Source: a virus. From it: a stretch of 28,066 nt of DNA. The notes beneath the pieces were generated by a model. It was given only the letters and a program-made list of their open reading frames with translations, had not been told where the DNA came from and did not search any database. The DNA lies in IMG/VR virus record IMGVR_UViG_3300045125_000026, positions 1 to 28,066 of that record. One strand, written 5' to 3'. The position numbers were made by a program, and so were the translations under genes. Of this stretch, positions 1-8,666 are shown piece by piece. The first letter of the stretch is position 1. Each line of letters opens with the position of its first letter.

Positions 1-1287
1 TATGCAGCAATTAATGCTAAGGTTTCAATATTGTTGGACTAGGATATGATTTTGTTGAGACAAGAAAAACAAATGAAGCATTTGATAATATTGACAGATG
101 AAAAGCAATTAGAAAGAGCTCGTCGCAAATTAAATAGACTTGCGTCAAGATTTGCATGATTGGCTTGAAGATTGTAATGAAGAAGAAACATTTAAAGAAA
201 CACTTATTAAGGTTTATACAGATGTAGAGGCAACAGGAAACGGATATCTTGAAATCGGTAGAACATCTGCTGGCAAGATATGGATATATCGGACATATTC
301 CATCAAAGACAATGCGTGTTCGTCGCCTGCGTGATGGATTTATTCAATTGCTTTATGGTAAGGCTGTATTCTTCCGAAACTTTGGAGATCACAGAAACAG
401 CTAATCCAATTGCAGGCGGACAGATACGACCAAATGAAATTATTCATTTAAAGAAATATACTCCAATGAATAACTATTATGGAATTCCAGATATTATTGC
501 AGCACAGAATGCTATGGCAGGAAATGAATTTGCTGGAAAGTATAACCTTGATTACTTTGAGAATAAAGCGGTTCCAAGATATATTATTACAGTAAAGGGT
601 GCTAAATTATCACCTGAATCAGAGCGAAAATTGCTTGAATTTTTCCAGGTTGGACTAAAGGGTAAAGAATCATAGATCTCTTATATATTCCACTTCCAGC
701 AGATACCCCAGACTCAAAAGGTTGAATTTAAGATGGAGCCAATTGAGGCTGGATACACAAGAGTCTTCATTTAATACATATCGTAAGATCAAATAGAGAT
801 GAAATTCTACTTGCTCACCGTGTCCCAATTAATAAAATTGGAATCCCAGAAGGAGTCAATCTTAGCAGCAGCTCGAGATGCAGATAAAACATTTAGAGAA
901 CAAGTTTGTGGTCCAGCACAAGATATTCTTAGAGAAGAAATTAAATAAAATAATTGCTGAAATGACAGATGCTCTAGTTAATTAAATTTAATGAGCTTAA
1001 CTCTTACAGATGAAGATACCCAAGTCTAAGATTGATGAGAGATTATTTAAGAATGCAGGTAATTACCCCTAATGAAGTTAGAATTAGAAAGGGTATGGTT
1101 CCAATTGATGGCGGAGATGAAGTGGTTGAATTAAAGCCACAGCAGGCAGGCAGAAGTTAAATGCTCAGGCTACGAATACTAGAACTAGGGATTCAAGAAA
1201 GATCTGCAAATTCCCCAGATAATTCTGGAGAAGGCTAGAAATGCAAAAGGCGACGGTAAGACAAGTCGAATAGTACTACTCAACTAG
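1..1287 (+). CDS. Portal protein (5' end missing, frame-broken)
   Basis: Forms the dodecameric ring at the capsid vertex through which DNA enters and to which the connector binds. The window opens inside the gene: the rebuilt protein begins YAAINAKVSNIVGLGYDF, the usual early region of PBSX/HK97-type portals, so roughly the first 60-80 residues are probably missing. Following the protein across frames gives a clip/stem region (NEIIHLKKYTPMNNYYGIPD, 433-492), then IIVTKGAKL-like and SESERKLLEFF-like text, and a late RVPINKIGIPEG segment near 823-855. The C-terminus is Gln/Asn/Ser-rich and ends about 1287. An alternative frame would run to the next start at 1328. At least six frame breaks are needed, all of one or two bases. 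Family identity is strong; the exact end is uncertain. Confidence 0.85.
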
Positions 1288-1312
1288 TTATTTGCCTTTT
1301 GATATATACAAG

Positions 1313-1328
1313 TATAAAATTAAGCATA
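1313..1328 (+). promoter_or_regulatory. Possible leaderless promoter of the protease gene
   Basis: TATAAAAT (1313-1320) sits only 7 bases before the ATG at 1328, and no Shine-Dalgarno sequence precedes that ATG. A TTGCCT at 1292-1297 could be a -35, but the 15-base spacing is short. The layout matches the -10/ATG spacing of leaderless actinobacterial genes. It is weaker than the similar site at 20944. Confidence 0.35.
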
Positions 1329-2664
1329 TGAATATTGAAAAATCTCATTGGTCTTCCAATGGCGATAACATTACATTTATCAGTTCCATTTACTAAAGTT
1401 AATCGTGAAAAGAGAACCGTATCAGGTTTTGCAACACTAGACAATATAGATCAGACAGGCGATGTTGTTACATCAGAAGCAAGCATAAAAGCATTTGAAA
1501 ATTTTCGTGGAAACATTCGTGAAATGCATCAACCAACTGCAGTTGGTAAAGTTGTTTCATTTAAGCCAGAAACATACTATGATCCAAAATCAAAAGAATT
1601 TTATAATGGAGTTTATGTAGATGTATATGTATCAAAGGGTGCACAAGATACTTGGGAGAAATGTTCTTGACGGAACTCTTACAGGATTTTCAATTGGCGG
1701 AAAGATTAAAGATTCAGATAATGAAGTTAATAAAGTCAACAGGACAAGCTGTAAGATTTATCAAAGACTATGATCTTGATGGAACTTTCAATTGTTGATT
1801 CACCAGCAAATGAACTATGCAATGTTTTGTCTATTGCAAAAGATGAATGGCAACTGGTATTTAAAGGCATGGCAGCAGATGTTGTAACAGAAAATATTTT
1901 TTATTGTGCAGACAGTGATTCTGTGTTTATGTCAACAGAGAAAACATTTGATTCTCCAGTTACTGGAAAAGCCAGCAACATTAATTGGTTGGGTGAGAAT
2001 TCAGATGATGTAAACAAATCAAAAGAAATAGATAAGATTCTTGATTCATTTAAGAAATCAAGATTGACCGTTGCCTGATACACAAACAATTGCAAAACAG
2101 GCAAACGCAGAAGGAGGTAATGAAGTGTCAGAAGTACAAAGAAGAATGCAGTAGTTGCAGAAACTACTGCCGTGAAGAAACACCAGTAGTTGCTGAAGAA
2201 GCACAGCTGAAGCTCCATCAGTCAAGAATGACAGCACCAGCAGACGAGACGCTTCTGCCGAAACTCTGGAAAAAGCAGCCGATGTATCAGAAGTTATGGT
2301 TGATGAACCTGATTTTGCAAAGATGCTAGGCGATCTAAAAGGCTTTTTCTCAGAGACTCTTGAATAAGGCTTCAGAAGTCAAATGCTGCTCAAGTTACAG
2401 CTATTAAAGAAACAGTTGAAACATTTCAGCAAGAGCGTTGATGACTCGAATTTCAGAGTTGGCAGAACAACATAGCAGCACTTTCAGAGTGCTGTAGAAG
2501 ATATCAAGAACACGATTGATGGTGTAGAAAAGCGTGTTGACGCAGTAGAATCAGAAACTGCAATTAAGAAGTCCTCGGACCTTGGCGGGTCTCAGGAAGT
2601 TACAATCAAAAATCAAAATGGAACGGTTCTTTCCTCGGTTCCGTATAATGAATTAATTCAATAA
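1328..2664 (+). CDS. Prohead protease with C-terminal scaffold-like region (HK97 type)
   Basis: Serine protease of the HK97 prohead (U35/S78) type, which matures the capsid by cutting scaffold and shell proteins. The rebuilt N-terminus is MNIEKSHWSSNGDNITFI, then VPFTKVNREKRTVSGFATLD and DQTGDVV. Candidate catalytic residues are the His of REMHQPTAVGKV (about 1520-1555), the Ser of LTGFSIGGKIKD (about 1678-1710) and the acidic pair in MELSIVDSPANE (about 1780-1812); this order is typical of the family. The second half (about 2060-2660) is acidic and helical, with VEKRVDAVESETAIKKSSDL near the end, resembling the scaffold or delta domain fused to proteases in actinophages. It ends at tandem TAA TAA. 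Start 1328 is chosen because the frame matches the conserved N-terminus; a one-base frame break occurs about 1370. The region 2090-2500 is badly broken. Confidence 0.85.
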
Positions 2665-2685
2665 TAAGGTAGGTGAAAATAAATA

Positions 2686-3748
2686 ATGAGCAATGAAATA
2701 TTAGAAAAGGCAGTAGCCGCTGGTACAACAGTACAACATGGTGTACGGTTCTGCATCCATGTCAGGAACTGGTATCCACGTTGGTTCAGAAAATGGTAAC
2801 GGTGGTTTGCTAAACCCAGAGCAGTCAGCTCGCTTCTTGGATTATATGTTCGATGCAACCGTAATTGGTAAGGTTGCACGTACCGTTCGAATGAAAGCTG
2901 ACACAACAGAGATTGATCGTATGGTCCGTCGGTGAGAAGCTTATGAAGCTTGCATCAGAAGGCAGACAACACAGGCTGCAAACGCAGCTGTTACTTTCTC
3001 AAAGATCTCTCTTACAACAAAGAAGCTTCGCCTGGATTGGGAGCTTTCAACAGAGTCTCTAGAAGACAACATTGAAGGTGCAGATCTAGAAGATCACATT
3101 GCACGCATGATGGCAACACAGGCAGGTAATGACATTGAAGATGTAATCCTTAACGGAGATACATCACTAACATCAGATGCATCTATACAAGGCATTTGAT
3201 GGTGTAGTTAAGAAGGCAAAGGCAAACGGTCACGTAGTAGACGCAGGTAGGTGCTGCAGTATCTCGTGCAGTATTTAACTCAGCTCTTAAGGCACTTCCA
3301 CGTAAGTACAAGCAGCGTCAGAACAGACCTTCGCTTCCTGGCAGGTTCAAACTTGATCCAGGATTACCTATATTCAACATCACAGAACATCCAGAACGTA
3401 AACCCACAGGATATTGCTTCAAGCATCATCCGTGGAGAGGTTACAGCCAGCTTCGGTGGTCCAGCAGGTTACGTAGCTCCATACGCATTTGGTATTCCAA
3501 TCGTTGAAGTTCCACTACTTCCAGAAACACAGACTGGTGATTACTCAGGTGCATCAGGTTCACACGGAGATATCCACTTGACATTCCCAAATAACGTTGT
3601 TATTGGTATTAAGCGTGATGTAACCGTTTACCGCTTCTTCTGGCCACGTAAGGACTCAATCGAGTATACAATGTATACTCGTGTTGGCGTTCAGATCGAG
3701 CAAGCAGACGCTTGGGTAGTTGTAAAGAACGTTAAGGTTGCTTCCTAA
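2686..3748 (+). CDS. Major capsid protein (HK97 fold)
   Basis: Main shell protein. The start at 2686 (MSNEILEKAVAAGTTVQ) follows an AAGGT/AGGTG ribosome-binding region at 2666-2674. The rebuilt chain, about 350 residues, continues with LLNPEQSARFLDYMFDATVI and GKVARTVRMKADTTEIDRM (N-arm and E-loop region). Next come KKLRLDWELSTESLEDNIEG and DLEDHIARMMATQAGNDIED (spine helix), a VILNGD motif, and a P-domain/A-domain second half ending GVQIEQADAWVVVKNVKVAS. LAGSNLIQDYLYS and IPIVEVPLLPE are typical of actinophage capsid proteins. Breaks near 2735, 2930, 2965, 3187, 3247 and 3330 are mostly repaired by removing one base. The position after the protease, a dedicated terminator and a good ribosome-binding site all fit a highly expressed gene. 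Confidence 0.9.
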
Positions 3749-3760
3749 TTTAATTAGGAA
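3742..3760 (+). repeat. Perfect inverted repeat across the capsid gene stop codon
   Basis: TTCCTAAT, a TTA loop, then ATTAGGAA. The left arm contains the last codons and the TAA stop of the capsid gene. It lies 12 bases before the GC-rich terminator hairpin and could form a small tandem 3' hairpin on the transcript. Confidence 0.5.
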
Positions 3761-3772
3761 TTAAACTGCACG

Positions 3773-3804
3773 AAAGGCCCCCAATTAATTTTAGGGGCTT
3801 TTCA
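3773..3804 (+). terminator. Rho-independent terminator after the capsid gene
   Basis: AAAGGCCCCC (3773-3782), an AT-rich loop, then GGGGCTTTT (3794-3802). The stem is CCCC/GGGG closed by AG/CT pairs with one unpaired base, followed by a T-rich tail. It sits directly after the capsid stop codon, where transcript processing or partial termination is expected. Confidence 0.75.
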
Positions 3805-3828
3805 TTTTAATTTAACTAATGCTATAAT
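3799..3828 (+). promoter_or_regulatory. Promoter with extended -10, between capsid and connector genes
   Basis: TGCTATAAT at 3820-3828 is a consensus extended -10. A TTTTCA at 3799-3804 gives an 18-base spacer and overlaps the terminator's T-run. The downstream gene has AAGGAG at 3845-3850. The arrangement terminator, TATAAT, AAGGAG recurs after the major tail gene. Confidence 0.5.
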
Positions 3829-3856
3829 TAAATGACCTAGACATAAGGAGATATAT

Positions 3857-4261
3857 ATGTCATTTGACACATTAAAGGTATCTGAATTAAAAAAAATTGC
3901 AGAAGATTTTGGCGTCGATACAGATGGACTAAAAAATAAAGCAGATATTATTGCAGCACTGGCAGAAGAAGGCGTTACATGGTCAGTTTATAACAAGACA
4001 ATTAAAGAATATTGAAGAAGATGCAGAAGAAGCACTAGAAGTTCTTACCTAAATTTGATCCAAAGAAGGAACAGCCAGAAGATACAGTTCTAGTTAGAAT
4101 GACAAGAGAGAACTTCAGATACGATATTGATGGTCATACATTTACAAAGGATCATCCATTTGTGGCTATGACAGAAGAAGATAGCTCAAGAAATTTTTGA
4201 TACAGGAGGAAGGGTTTTAGATTGGCAACGCCAAAGGAAGTTCAAGAGCTTCTACAACTAA
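3857..4261 (+). CDS. Small head-associated protein with HeH/SAP-like N-terminal domain
   Basis: About 130 residues. Start 3857 has AAGGAG at 3845-3850. Residues 1-40 (LKVSELKKIAEDFGVDTDGL, then KNKADIIAALAEEG) have the two-helix pattern of HeH/SAP/Rho-N domains, which bind nucleic acid or protein and are often found at the start of phage connector or head-decoration proteins. A Glu-rich linker follows (EEDAEEALEVLPKFDPKKEQ), then PEDTVLVRMTRENFRYDIDG and a HTFTKDHPFVAMTEEDAQEI-like segment. The tail end EGFRLATPKEVQEFYN ends at TAA 4259-4261. Frame breaks lie near 4008, 4047, 4180 and 4210. The second domain resembles small head-tail or head-surface proteins that follow capsid genes in actinophages. 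The exact role is inferred from position. Confidence 0.65.
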
Positions 4262-4273
4262 GCCTAACATAAA

Positions 4274-5299
4274 ATGGCAGAGATATATAAAGATCATAAC
4301 TTCACCAATTAAGACACAAAATATTTTGGGCAGGAGAGATTGTAGATGCCGATGGAGATGTAACTGCAGTTGTATTATGATATAACTGAGAAGATCAACA
4401 CTTAGTTCTCCCATCAGTTGATCCAGCAACCCTATATTGATACATTTGAAGCAACGAAGCTTGATACAGATAATTAGGAACATATCAGGTTGTATTACCA
4501 TTAGAATTTACTAGTAAGAAATAGAAAATTTAAAATTAAGTGGCAATATTATAGTTGAAGGCAATGAAGATTCTCATATCATACTTTACAGATGTTGTAA
4601 CTCCATATGCTAATATATCTGACATCATGCGAAGATTTAAATTTTGGATACAGATGCTTCTGACCCAAATTATAAGACATATCACGAATTACAAATGGCC
4701 GAAAAGTATGCAAGAAAATTAATTGAACATTTATACAAATCAAAATTTTCTATTTATATGATGATGTATGTTGTGTTATGGGTATGGATTCAGATATACT
4801 TGCCTTTACCATTTAAAATATATAAATTACATGAGCTTTATGCAAATGATATTTTATTAGTTGATAATATTAATGAGATTAATAATTGGAATTATAATGC
4901 CGAGATATCAGAAACTGGATTATGGAATTAGAGTAAATAGAGCAATCATTGCTTAGATAATACTGTATATACAGCAAATGGCTTAGTTCCGCCAACAATT
5001 AATGATATGGACATCTGGAGCATTTAAAGCAGATGTTACGATATAAAGTTCAAGGAAGATTTGGTTGGGAATCAGTTCCAGACAATGTTGAACAAGCATG
5101 TATTATAGTTAATGAGCAGATTATTTGCATAAAGATACAGGTTTGGAGAAATAAGTATGTTAAGAGCATTATCTACATTTGACTGGGATTTTGAATATCA
5201 TCGAAGATGTTCATATAGGAACTGGAAATGCTTACGCCGATCAGATTATTACATCCATATGTGCTAAGTAAATATGGTAGATTATATGATATGATTTAA
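4274..5299 (+). CDS. Head-tail connector (gp6-like adaptor), extended
   Basis: Likely the adaptor ring below the portal. Start 4274 (MAEIYK) lies 12 bases after the previous stop, with no good ribosome-binding site. The rebuilt protein, about 340 residues, has an N-terminal beta-rich part (AGEIVDADGDVTAVVYDITE, LPSVDPATLIDTFEATKLDT). A central segment follows: YFTDVVTPYANISDI, then DPNYKTYHELQMAEKYARKL, a HELYANDILLVDNINEINNW-like stretch and YGIRVNRAI. The C-terminal part (YKVQGRFGWESVPDNVEQAC, then WRNKYV and TGNAYADQIITPYVLSKYGR) matches the pattern of gp6-like connectors: a G-W-VP helix, then a disordered loop and a final D-LL-Y helix. It is longer than minimal connectors of 100-150 residues, so the front part may be an additional decoration domain. 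Many single-base breaks occur, especially 4320-4460 and 4930-5200. Confidence 0.65.
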
Positions 5300-5317
5300 T
5301 AGATTCATGTATTGACA

Positions 5318-5768
5318 ATGAAGCTAGATGTTTATAGACAATACAGAGACTCAGGATCCAGATACTGGAGCAATTAAAAGAGAGTGGCAATTATCATAGA
5401 ACTGTAGATTGTCATGCTAAAGGAGTTAATTAGTAATTCTGCTACAACTCAGATCAAGCGACAAACAAGTATTTAATAATAAATATATCTAATGAACAAA
5501 TTATTCAGGTTAGAACCTCAGAAAGAATTAACATATACGTGAAAAGGTTACAAATATTAGAGATGCATAATGGTAACGTTATCTGGACAGAATTAAATTA
5601 TCCTAGCAGAAACTCCAACTGTATTTGAAGTTATAGGAGTAACTCCAATAACAGATCCATTTGGAAATACATTAGCATATAACTCATCAATGAAGAGATC
5701 GGAGAATCAGCAAATTGGACATCTGAGACGACTTAGCACTTCAAGCAGCAAGCGGACTAGTTAATTAA
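5318..5768 (+). CDS. Head closure / stopper protein (head-tail adaptor)
   Basis: About 150 residues, rebuilt. Start MKLDVYRQYRDTQDPDTGAI is followed by KREWQ, HRTVDCHAKGVISNSATTQI, EQIIQVRTSERINIREKVTN, then NIRDAHGNVIWTELNYP and TPTVFEVIGVTPITDPFGNT. This layout, a small beta-barrel with an R-KV-NI-D--GN-IW segment, fits the stopper/adaptor proteins placed between connector and neck genes. I choose the end at TAA 5766-5768 because the frame reading NEEIGESANWTSET and LALQAASGLVN runs up to a TAATG overlap with the next start, the same coupling used at 17058. The competing frame MKRSENQQIGH is judged a shadow. Function is assigned mainly by position and size. Confidence 0.55.
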
Positions 5769-6513
5769 TGGCTGGTCAGCCTAGTGGTGTTATAAAAGAT
5801 AGTACAGTGGCACAGATATCAGCAGCAATATATTATAAAACAAATGTTATAGCAAAACTTACATCTAATGCAGGTTTTCAAGAATTACATTTACAGATAC
5901 AATATTTAATCAAGTAGAAAAAGATTTTGGTGAATATATTGATGCACAAGCAAGAGGAAACAATAGATCATTTCATCATGTATATGAATGGGGAAGAACG
6001 TTGGAGACTGAGACAGCCAGATTATTTAAATTAAGTAAAATTTCTCAATATGGACTTATCTTTAAAATAAATTATGATTTAAAAGACTCTAAATCGTTTG
6101 TGCCTTCTTCAAAATCTAAACGCAGACATGTTTTTATAAAGAAAGCATCTGTTATGGAAGATGGAGTGCCTGTTGTAATTAGACCAAGATCTGCAGAACG
6201 TTTAGTATTTGAATATAAATGGATATGACTGTATTTATGCCTAAAGGGCCAATCTGTTACTGTAAATAAGACCTGGCGGAATTGCTACAAGAAATCAATT
6301 TCTATTCAGCATATATAATATTTTTTAGTGGACAGCTTAGTAAATATGTCAATTAAAAAATCTGGATTTCAAAGAATATTTAATTCAAAAATTAACAAGA
6401 GCATTGAGATTTACCAGTACAGATTAAGAAGGTTCAATATAAATTTTCTGCCAACAATACGAATAGAGGCTGACGCAGCATTAAGCTTTGCAGCATTTGG
6501 AGGTGCATTATGA
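5768..6513 (+). CDS. Neck / tail-completion protein
   Basis: About 247 residues. It starts MAGQPSGVIKDSTVAQISAA and overlaps the previous stop by one base (TAATG). Recognisable stretches are YYKTNVIAKLTSNAGFQ, VEKDFGEYIDAQARGNNRSF, HHVYEWGRTGDETARLFKLS (about 5965-6030), FVPSSKSKRRHVFIKKASVM and ADAALSFAAFGGAL at the end. HHVYEW and the basic KSKRRHVF followed by FV--P are shared by actinophage proteins between stopper and tail terminator that are thought to complete the tail or neck. Breaks are seen near 5880, 6000, 6228, 6265, 6330 and 6405. The stop TGA overlaps the next ATG (ATGA). Confidence 0.6.
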
Positions 6514-7029
6514 CAGGTAAATTATAAATTAGACGCAATGTTTGAACTTAGAAAATACTTTATGGAAAAAGCTTAAGGTAGAAGAGATATATTTGATGAG
6601 GATGACTACTGAGTCAGATAATTTAAATGAAAATATAATTCCAGTTATTCCAGTTCAACAGGCTCCAGAAATGAATCAATTTTTAAGCGGGAAGAAGCAT
6701 ATAGTCTATGACAAGATAGGCATGTCATATGAAGACAATTGGCTAATATGCTGTGAGCAAATATTATTTACAATATATTCAACAGATATATCAGATATCA
6801 GTAGAAATTAGAAACTTTATGACTGATGAATTTAGAAGAATGGATGAGTCAGCTAGAGATATAAATTACGTGGTCAAGACCTTTCAGATAAATTTAAGTT
6901 TCATAGTATCTGTATAGCAGATATATCCCCTATAGCTCCTTCGGAGGAATTACAGGGCTTTTTGCTGCAGATGTAATATTGGAGATTAAATATTCAAGAA
7001 TTACAGATTTGAATGGTAGATTTGCCTGA
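6510..7029 (+). CDS. Tail terminator protein
   Basis: Caps the tail tube and joins it to the neck. It is about 170 residues, starting at the ATGA overlap (6510) with GGAGGT 6 bases upstream (6499-6504). The rebuilt order is LDAMFELRKYFMEKLK, then NIIPVIPVQQAPEMNQFLSG, HIVYDKIGMSYEDNWLICCE, ILFTIYSTDISDISEIRNFM, TDEFRRMDESARDIN, SPYSSFGGITGLFAADVILE and IKYSRITDLNGRFA. The pattern of a short N-terminal helix, a P-IP-QQ-PE strand, W-CEQ-FTIYS, a long R-MDESA helix and a final beta strand ending in the stop fits tail terminators found directly before major tail protein genes. It ends at TGA 7027-7029. Confidence 0.65.
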
Positions 7030-7140
7030 GTTTGCCTTTATAGCGATATTATACCGTAAAATTATCCTAAGAGGAAAGAGGCCTAGCCAGCCACGATTTA
7101 TATATATTTAAATTTAATGAAATAGGAGGTTTAAATTCAA
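7030..7140 (+). other. Leader of the major tail gene
   Basis: A non-coding stretch of 111 bases. It contains an AT-rich CGATATTATACC region that could hold a -10 but has no clear partner. AGGAGGT at 7126-7132 is the strongest ribosome-binding site in the window, consistent with high expression of the tube protein. Confidence 0.55.
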
Positions 7141-7881
7141 ATGGCACAAAACGTAGGTAATGCTAAAAACATTCTCGTCGGTGCGTCACCATTGTTTATT
7201 TCTGTTGAAGACTCAACAGTTAGCAGGTTACGATGATAGCATGGAGGCAGGCGTAACCAACGCAGGTACGCTTGCACGAAACACAAAAGGTTCCAGCATT
7301 TGATTCAGGAGAATCTTATACTGATACATTAAACGCTTTAGATCTAACTCCAGGAGTTGACGGTGCTGGTTACCGTAACGTAGGTTATACAAATAACGGT
7401 CTTCAGATCACTTATAACCCAACATACGATTCAGTTACCGTGGATCAGTTACTTGATACAGCTAAGCTGTTCAAGTCTGCGATGGAAGTTATGATCGCAA
7501 CTGAAATGTCAGAAGGTACTCTTGAGAATATTCTCAGTTGTATTCGGTCAGCAGGTAAAGCAACATCAACTGAGGATGGAGACAATGATGTTCTCGGTCT
7601 TGAGGCAGGTGCACTTGGTGCAGCTCCAACAGAGCGTCAGCTTATTGCAGTTGGACAAGCTCCAACAGTTGTTAGCCCAAATGACAGAGCGTGTATATTA
7701 TGCACGTCGTGTTCTTGTCTGTACAACAGTCACAGTTCTCTTTGGCTCGTACAGCTCCAACAACATTCCCAGTAACATTCCGTCTTGCTACCATCCGGTA
7801 TTATCAGCACACGCAGGTTCAGAATACGGTAAGATTATTGACCGTGCATTGGACAGTATAATAATTAATTTTAATTATTAA
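7141..7881 (+). CDS. Major tail (tube) protein
   Basis: Forms the stacked hexameric rings of the tail tube. The start MAQNVGNAKNILVGASPLFI follows AGGAGGT. The rebuilt protein, about 240 residues, continues SVEDST, YDDSMEAGVTNAGT, ARNTKVPAFDSGESYTDTLN, LTPGVDGAGYRNVGYTNNGL and QITYNPTYDSVTVDQLLDTA, ending near RRVLSVQQSQFSLARTAPTT and YGKIIDRAL. The IL-GAS-LFIS opening, the V-VDQLLDTA-LFK helix and the late RV-F-LAR segment are characteristic of actinophage tube proteins. Breaks lie near 7225, 7275, 7550, 7690 and 7785. In one frame it ends at 7881; in another it would end GQYNN at TAA 7866-7868, which I think equally likely. It is flanked by a strong ribosome-binding site and a terminator. 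Confidence 0.82.
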
Positions 7882-7885
7882 TATT

Positions 7886-7910
7886 AAGGCCTCCAGAAAT
7901 TGGGGCCTTA
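7886..7910 (+). terminator. Rho-independent terminator after the major tail gene
   Basis: AAGGCC (7886-7891) plus CCA pairs with TGG plus GGCCTT (7901-7909), with a single bulged T and a GAAAT loop. The following T-run is poor. It parallels the terminator after the capsid gene, including the AAGGCC start. Confidence 0.7.
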
Positions 7911-7941
7911 TCTAGTTGTATCTAGTAACATCACTTATAGC

Positions 7942-7969
7942 TATAATAATTTAGAAGATCCTAAGGAGG
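7942..7969 (+). promoter_or_regulatory. TATAAT box and ribosome-binding site before the tail chaperone
   Basis: GCTATAAT (TATAAT at 7942-7947) is followed by AAGGAGG at 7963-7969, 6 bases before the chaperone start. No convincing -35 lies at 17 bases; a TTGTAT at 7916-7921 is 20 bases away. It repeats the layout seen at 3820-3850. Confidence 0.42.
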
Positions 7970-7975
7970 ATTAAA

Positions 7976-8318
7976 TTGGCAACAACAGTATATGATGTAG
8001 AAGAAATTCAACTACAGAATGGCGCAAACAGTAAAGCTAAAGCCATTATCAATCAAGGAACTTCGTAAGTTTATGGAAGCATGTAAAAAAGACAGGCAAG
8101 ACTCAAACAGATGAGAATGTAACACTAGAATATCTTAGTTGAAGCATGTGCAGTTGCATTAGAAACACAATTACCAGATGTTGGTTGCAGATAGAGACGC
8201 ATTTAGAAGATGCATTAGACGTACCAACAATCAATCGCATTCTTAGAAGTTTGTGGAGGAATTAAGACTGGACGACCTAAACCTACTAGCGGCAGCGGTT
8301 CTGGCTGGTCAGAACTAG
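7976..8318 (+). CDS. Tail assembly chaperone, short form (gpG-like)
   Basis: Coats the tape measure during tail assembly. It starts at TTG 7976 after AAGGAGG; a single inserted T in AAATTGG may hide an original ATG GCA. The rebuilt order is ATTVYDVEEIQLQNG, KLKPLSIKELRKFMEAWKKT, GKTQTDENVTLEYLVEACAV, ALETQLPDVVADRDALEDAL and DVPTINRILEVCGGIK. In the zero frame it then reads LDDLNLLAAAVLAGQN and stops at TAG 8316-8318. DVPTI--IL-VCGGIKL-D is the standard end of actinophage G proteins. About 113 residues. The equally open -1 frame gives the long form. Confidence 0.7.
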
Positions 8319-8657
8319 ACTTAGCCGCATTAGAAGGTGAAGTATTTCTTCTTAGGCATTGGAAAAATTACGAAGAACTTAGAAGAAAATTTATCAATGC
8401 CAGAGCTTATCCAAACATTGAAATCAATGAATGAAAGAGAACATAACGCAGAAAAAGTTTGCTGCATCACTAAAGGGTAGTCAGATATAGATGAATACGA
8501 AGAAGAAAAAAGGAAGGTCCCACCTTCGAAGATATAAAAGTTAAGAGCCAGTGGGAATTAATGCATCAGCAAGATGATGTTGTTATCATTGCAAGGTCAG
8601 TTTGCCAGCGAAGCTGGATTTGGAATCGGCGTAGGGCTAGGATATTCTAAGGAGTAA
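7976..8657 (+). CDS. Tail assembly chaperone, long frameshift form (gpG-T-like)
   Basis: Same start as the short form, then a -1 frame: PKPTSGSGSGWSELDLAALE, GEVFLLGHWKNYEELEENLS, MPELIQTLKSMNEREHNAEK, FAASLKGVDIDEYEEEKEGP and finally LQGQFASEAGFGIGVGLGYS, ending at TAA 8655-8657. LDLAALEGEVFLLG-W, the EL--LS-PEL helix, the KF-A---GVDID segment and the closing LQG-A--AGFGIG-GL-Y are the family's conserved T-part. About 227 residues. Slippage would occur between about 8270 and 8316; CCTAAAC at 8276-8282 is an imperfect candidate heptamer. Because the raw text holds many indels, the shift itself rests on family knowledge rather than on this sequence alone. Confidence 0.7.
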
Positions 8658-8666
8658 TTGAGATAA

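Noticed and set aside
5690-5758. Frame reading MKRSENQQIGHLRRL as the end of the stopper protein
   Set aside because: The alternative frame NEEIGESANWTSET then LALQAASGLVN leads to a TAATG overlap with the next gene, as elsewhere in this operon, and has more natural composition.
6930-6965. Hairpin with TCC-TTCG-GGA loop followed by a T-run, like a terminator
   Set aside because: It lies inside the tail terminator gene, where the bases encode SPYSSFGGITGLFAADV, and the stem has several mismatches. Probably coincidence of codons.
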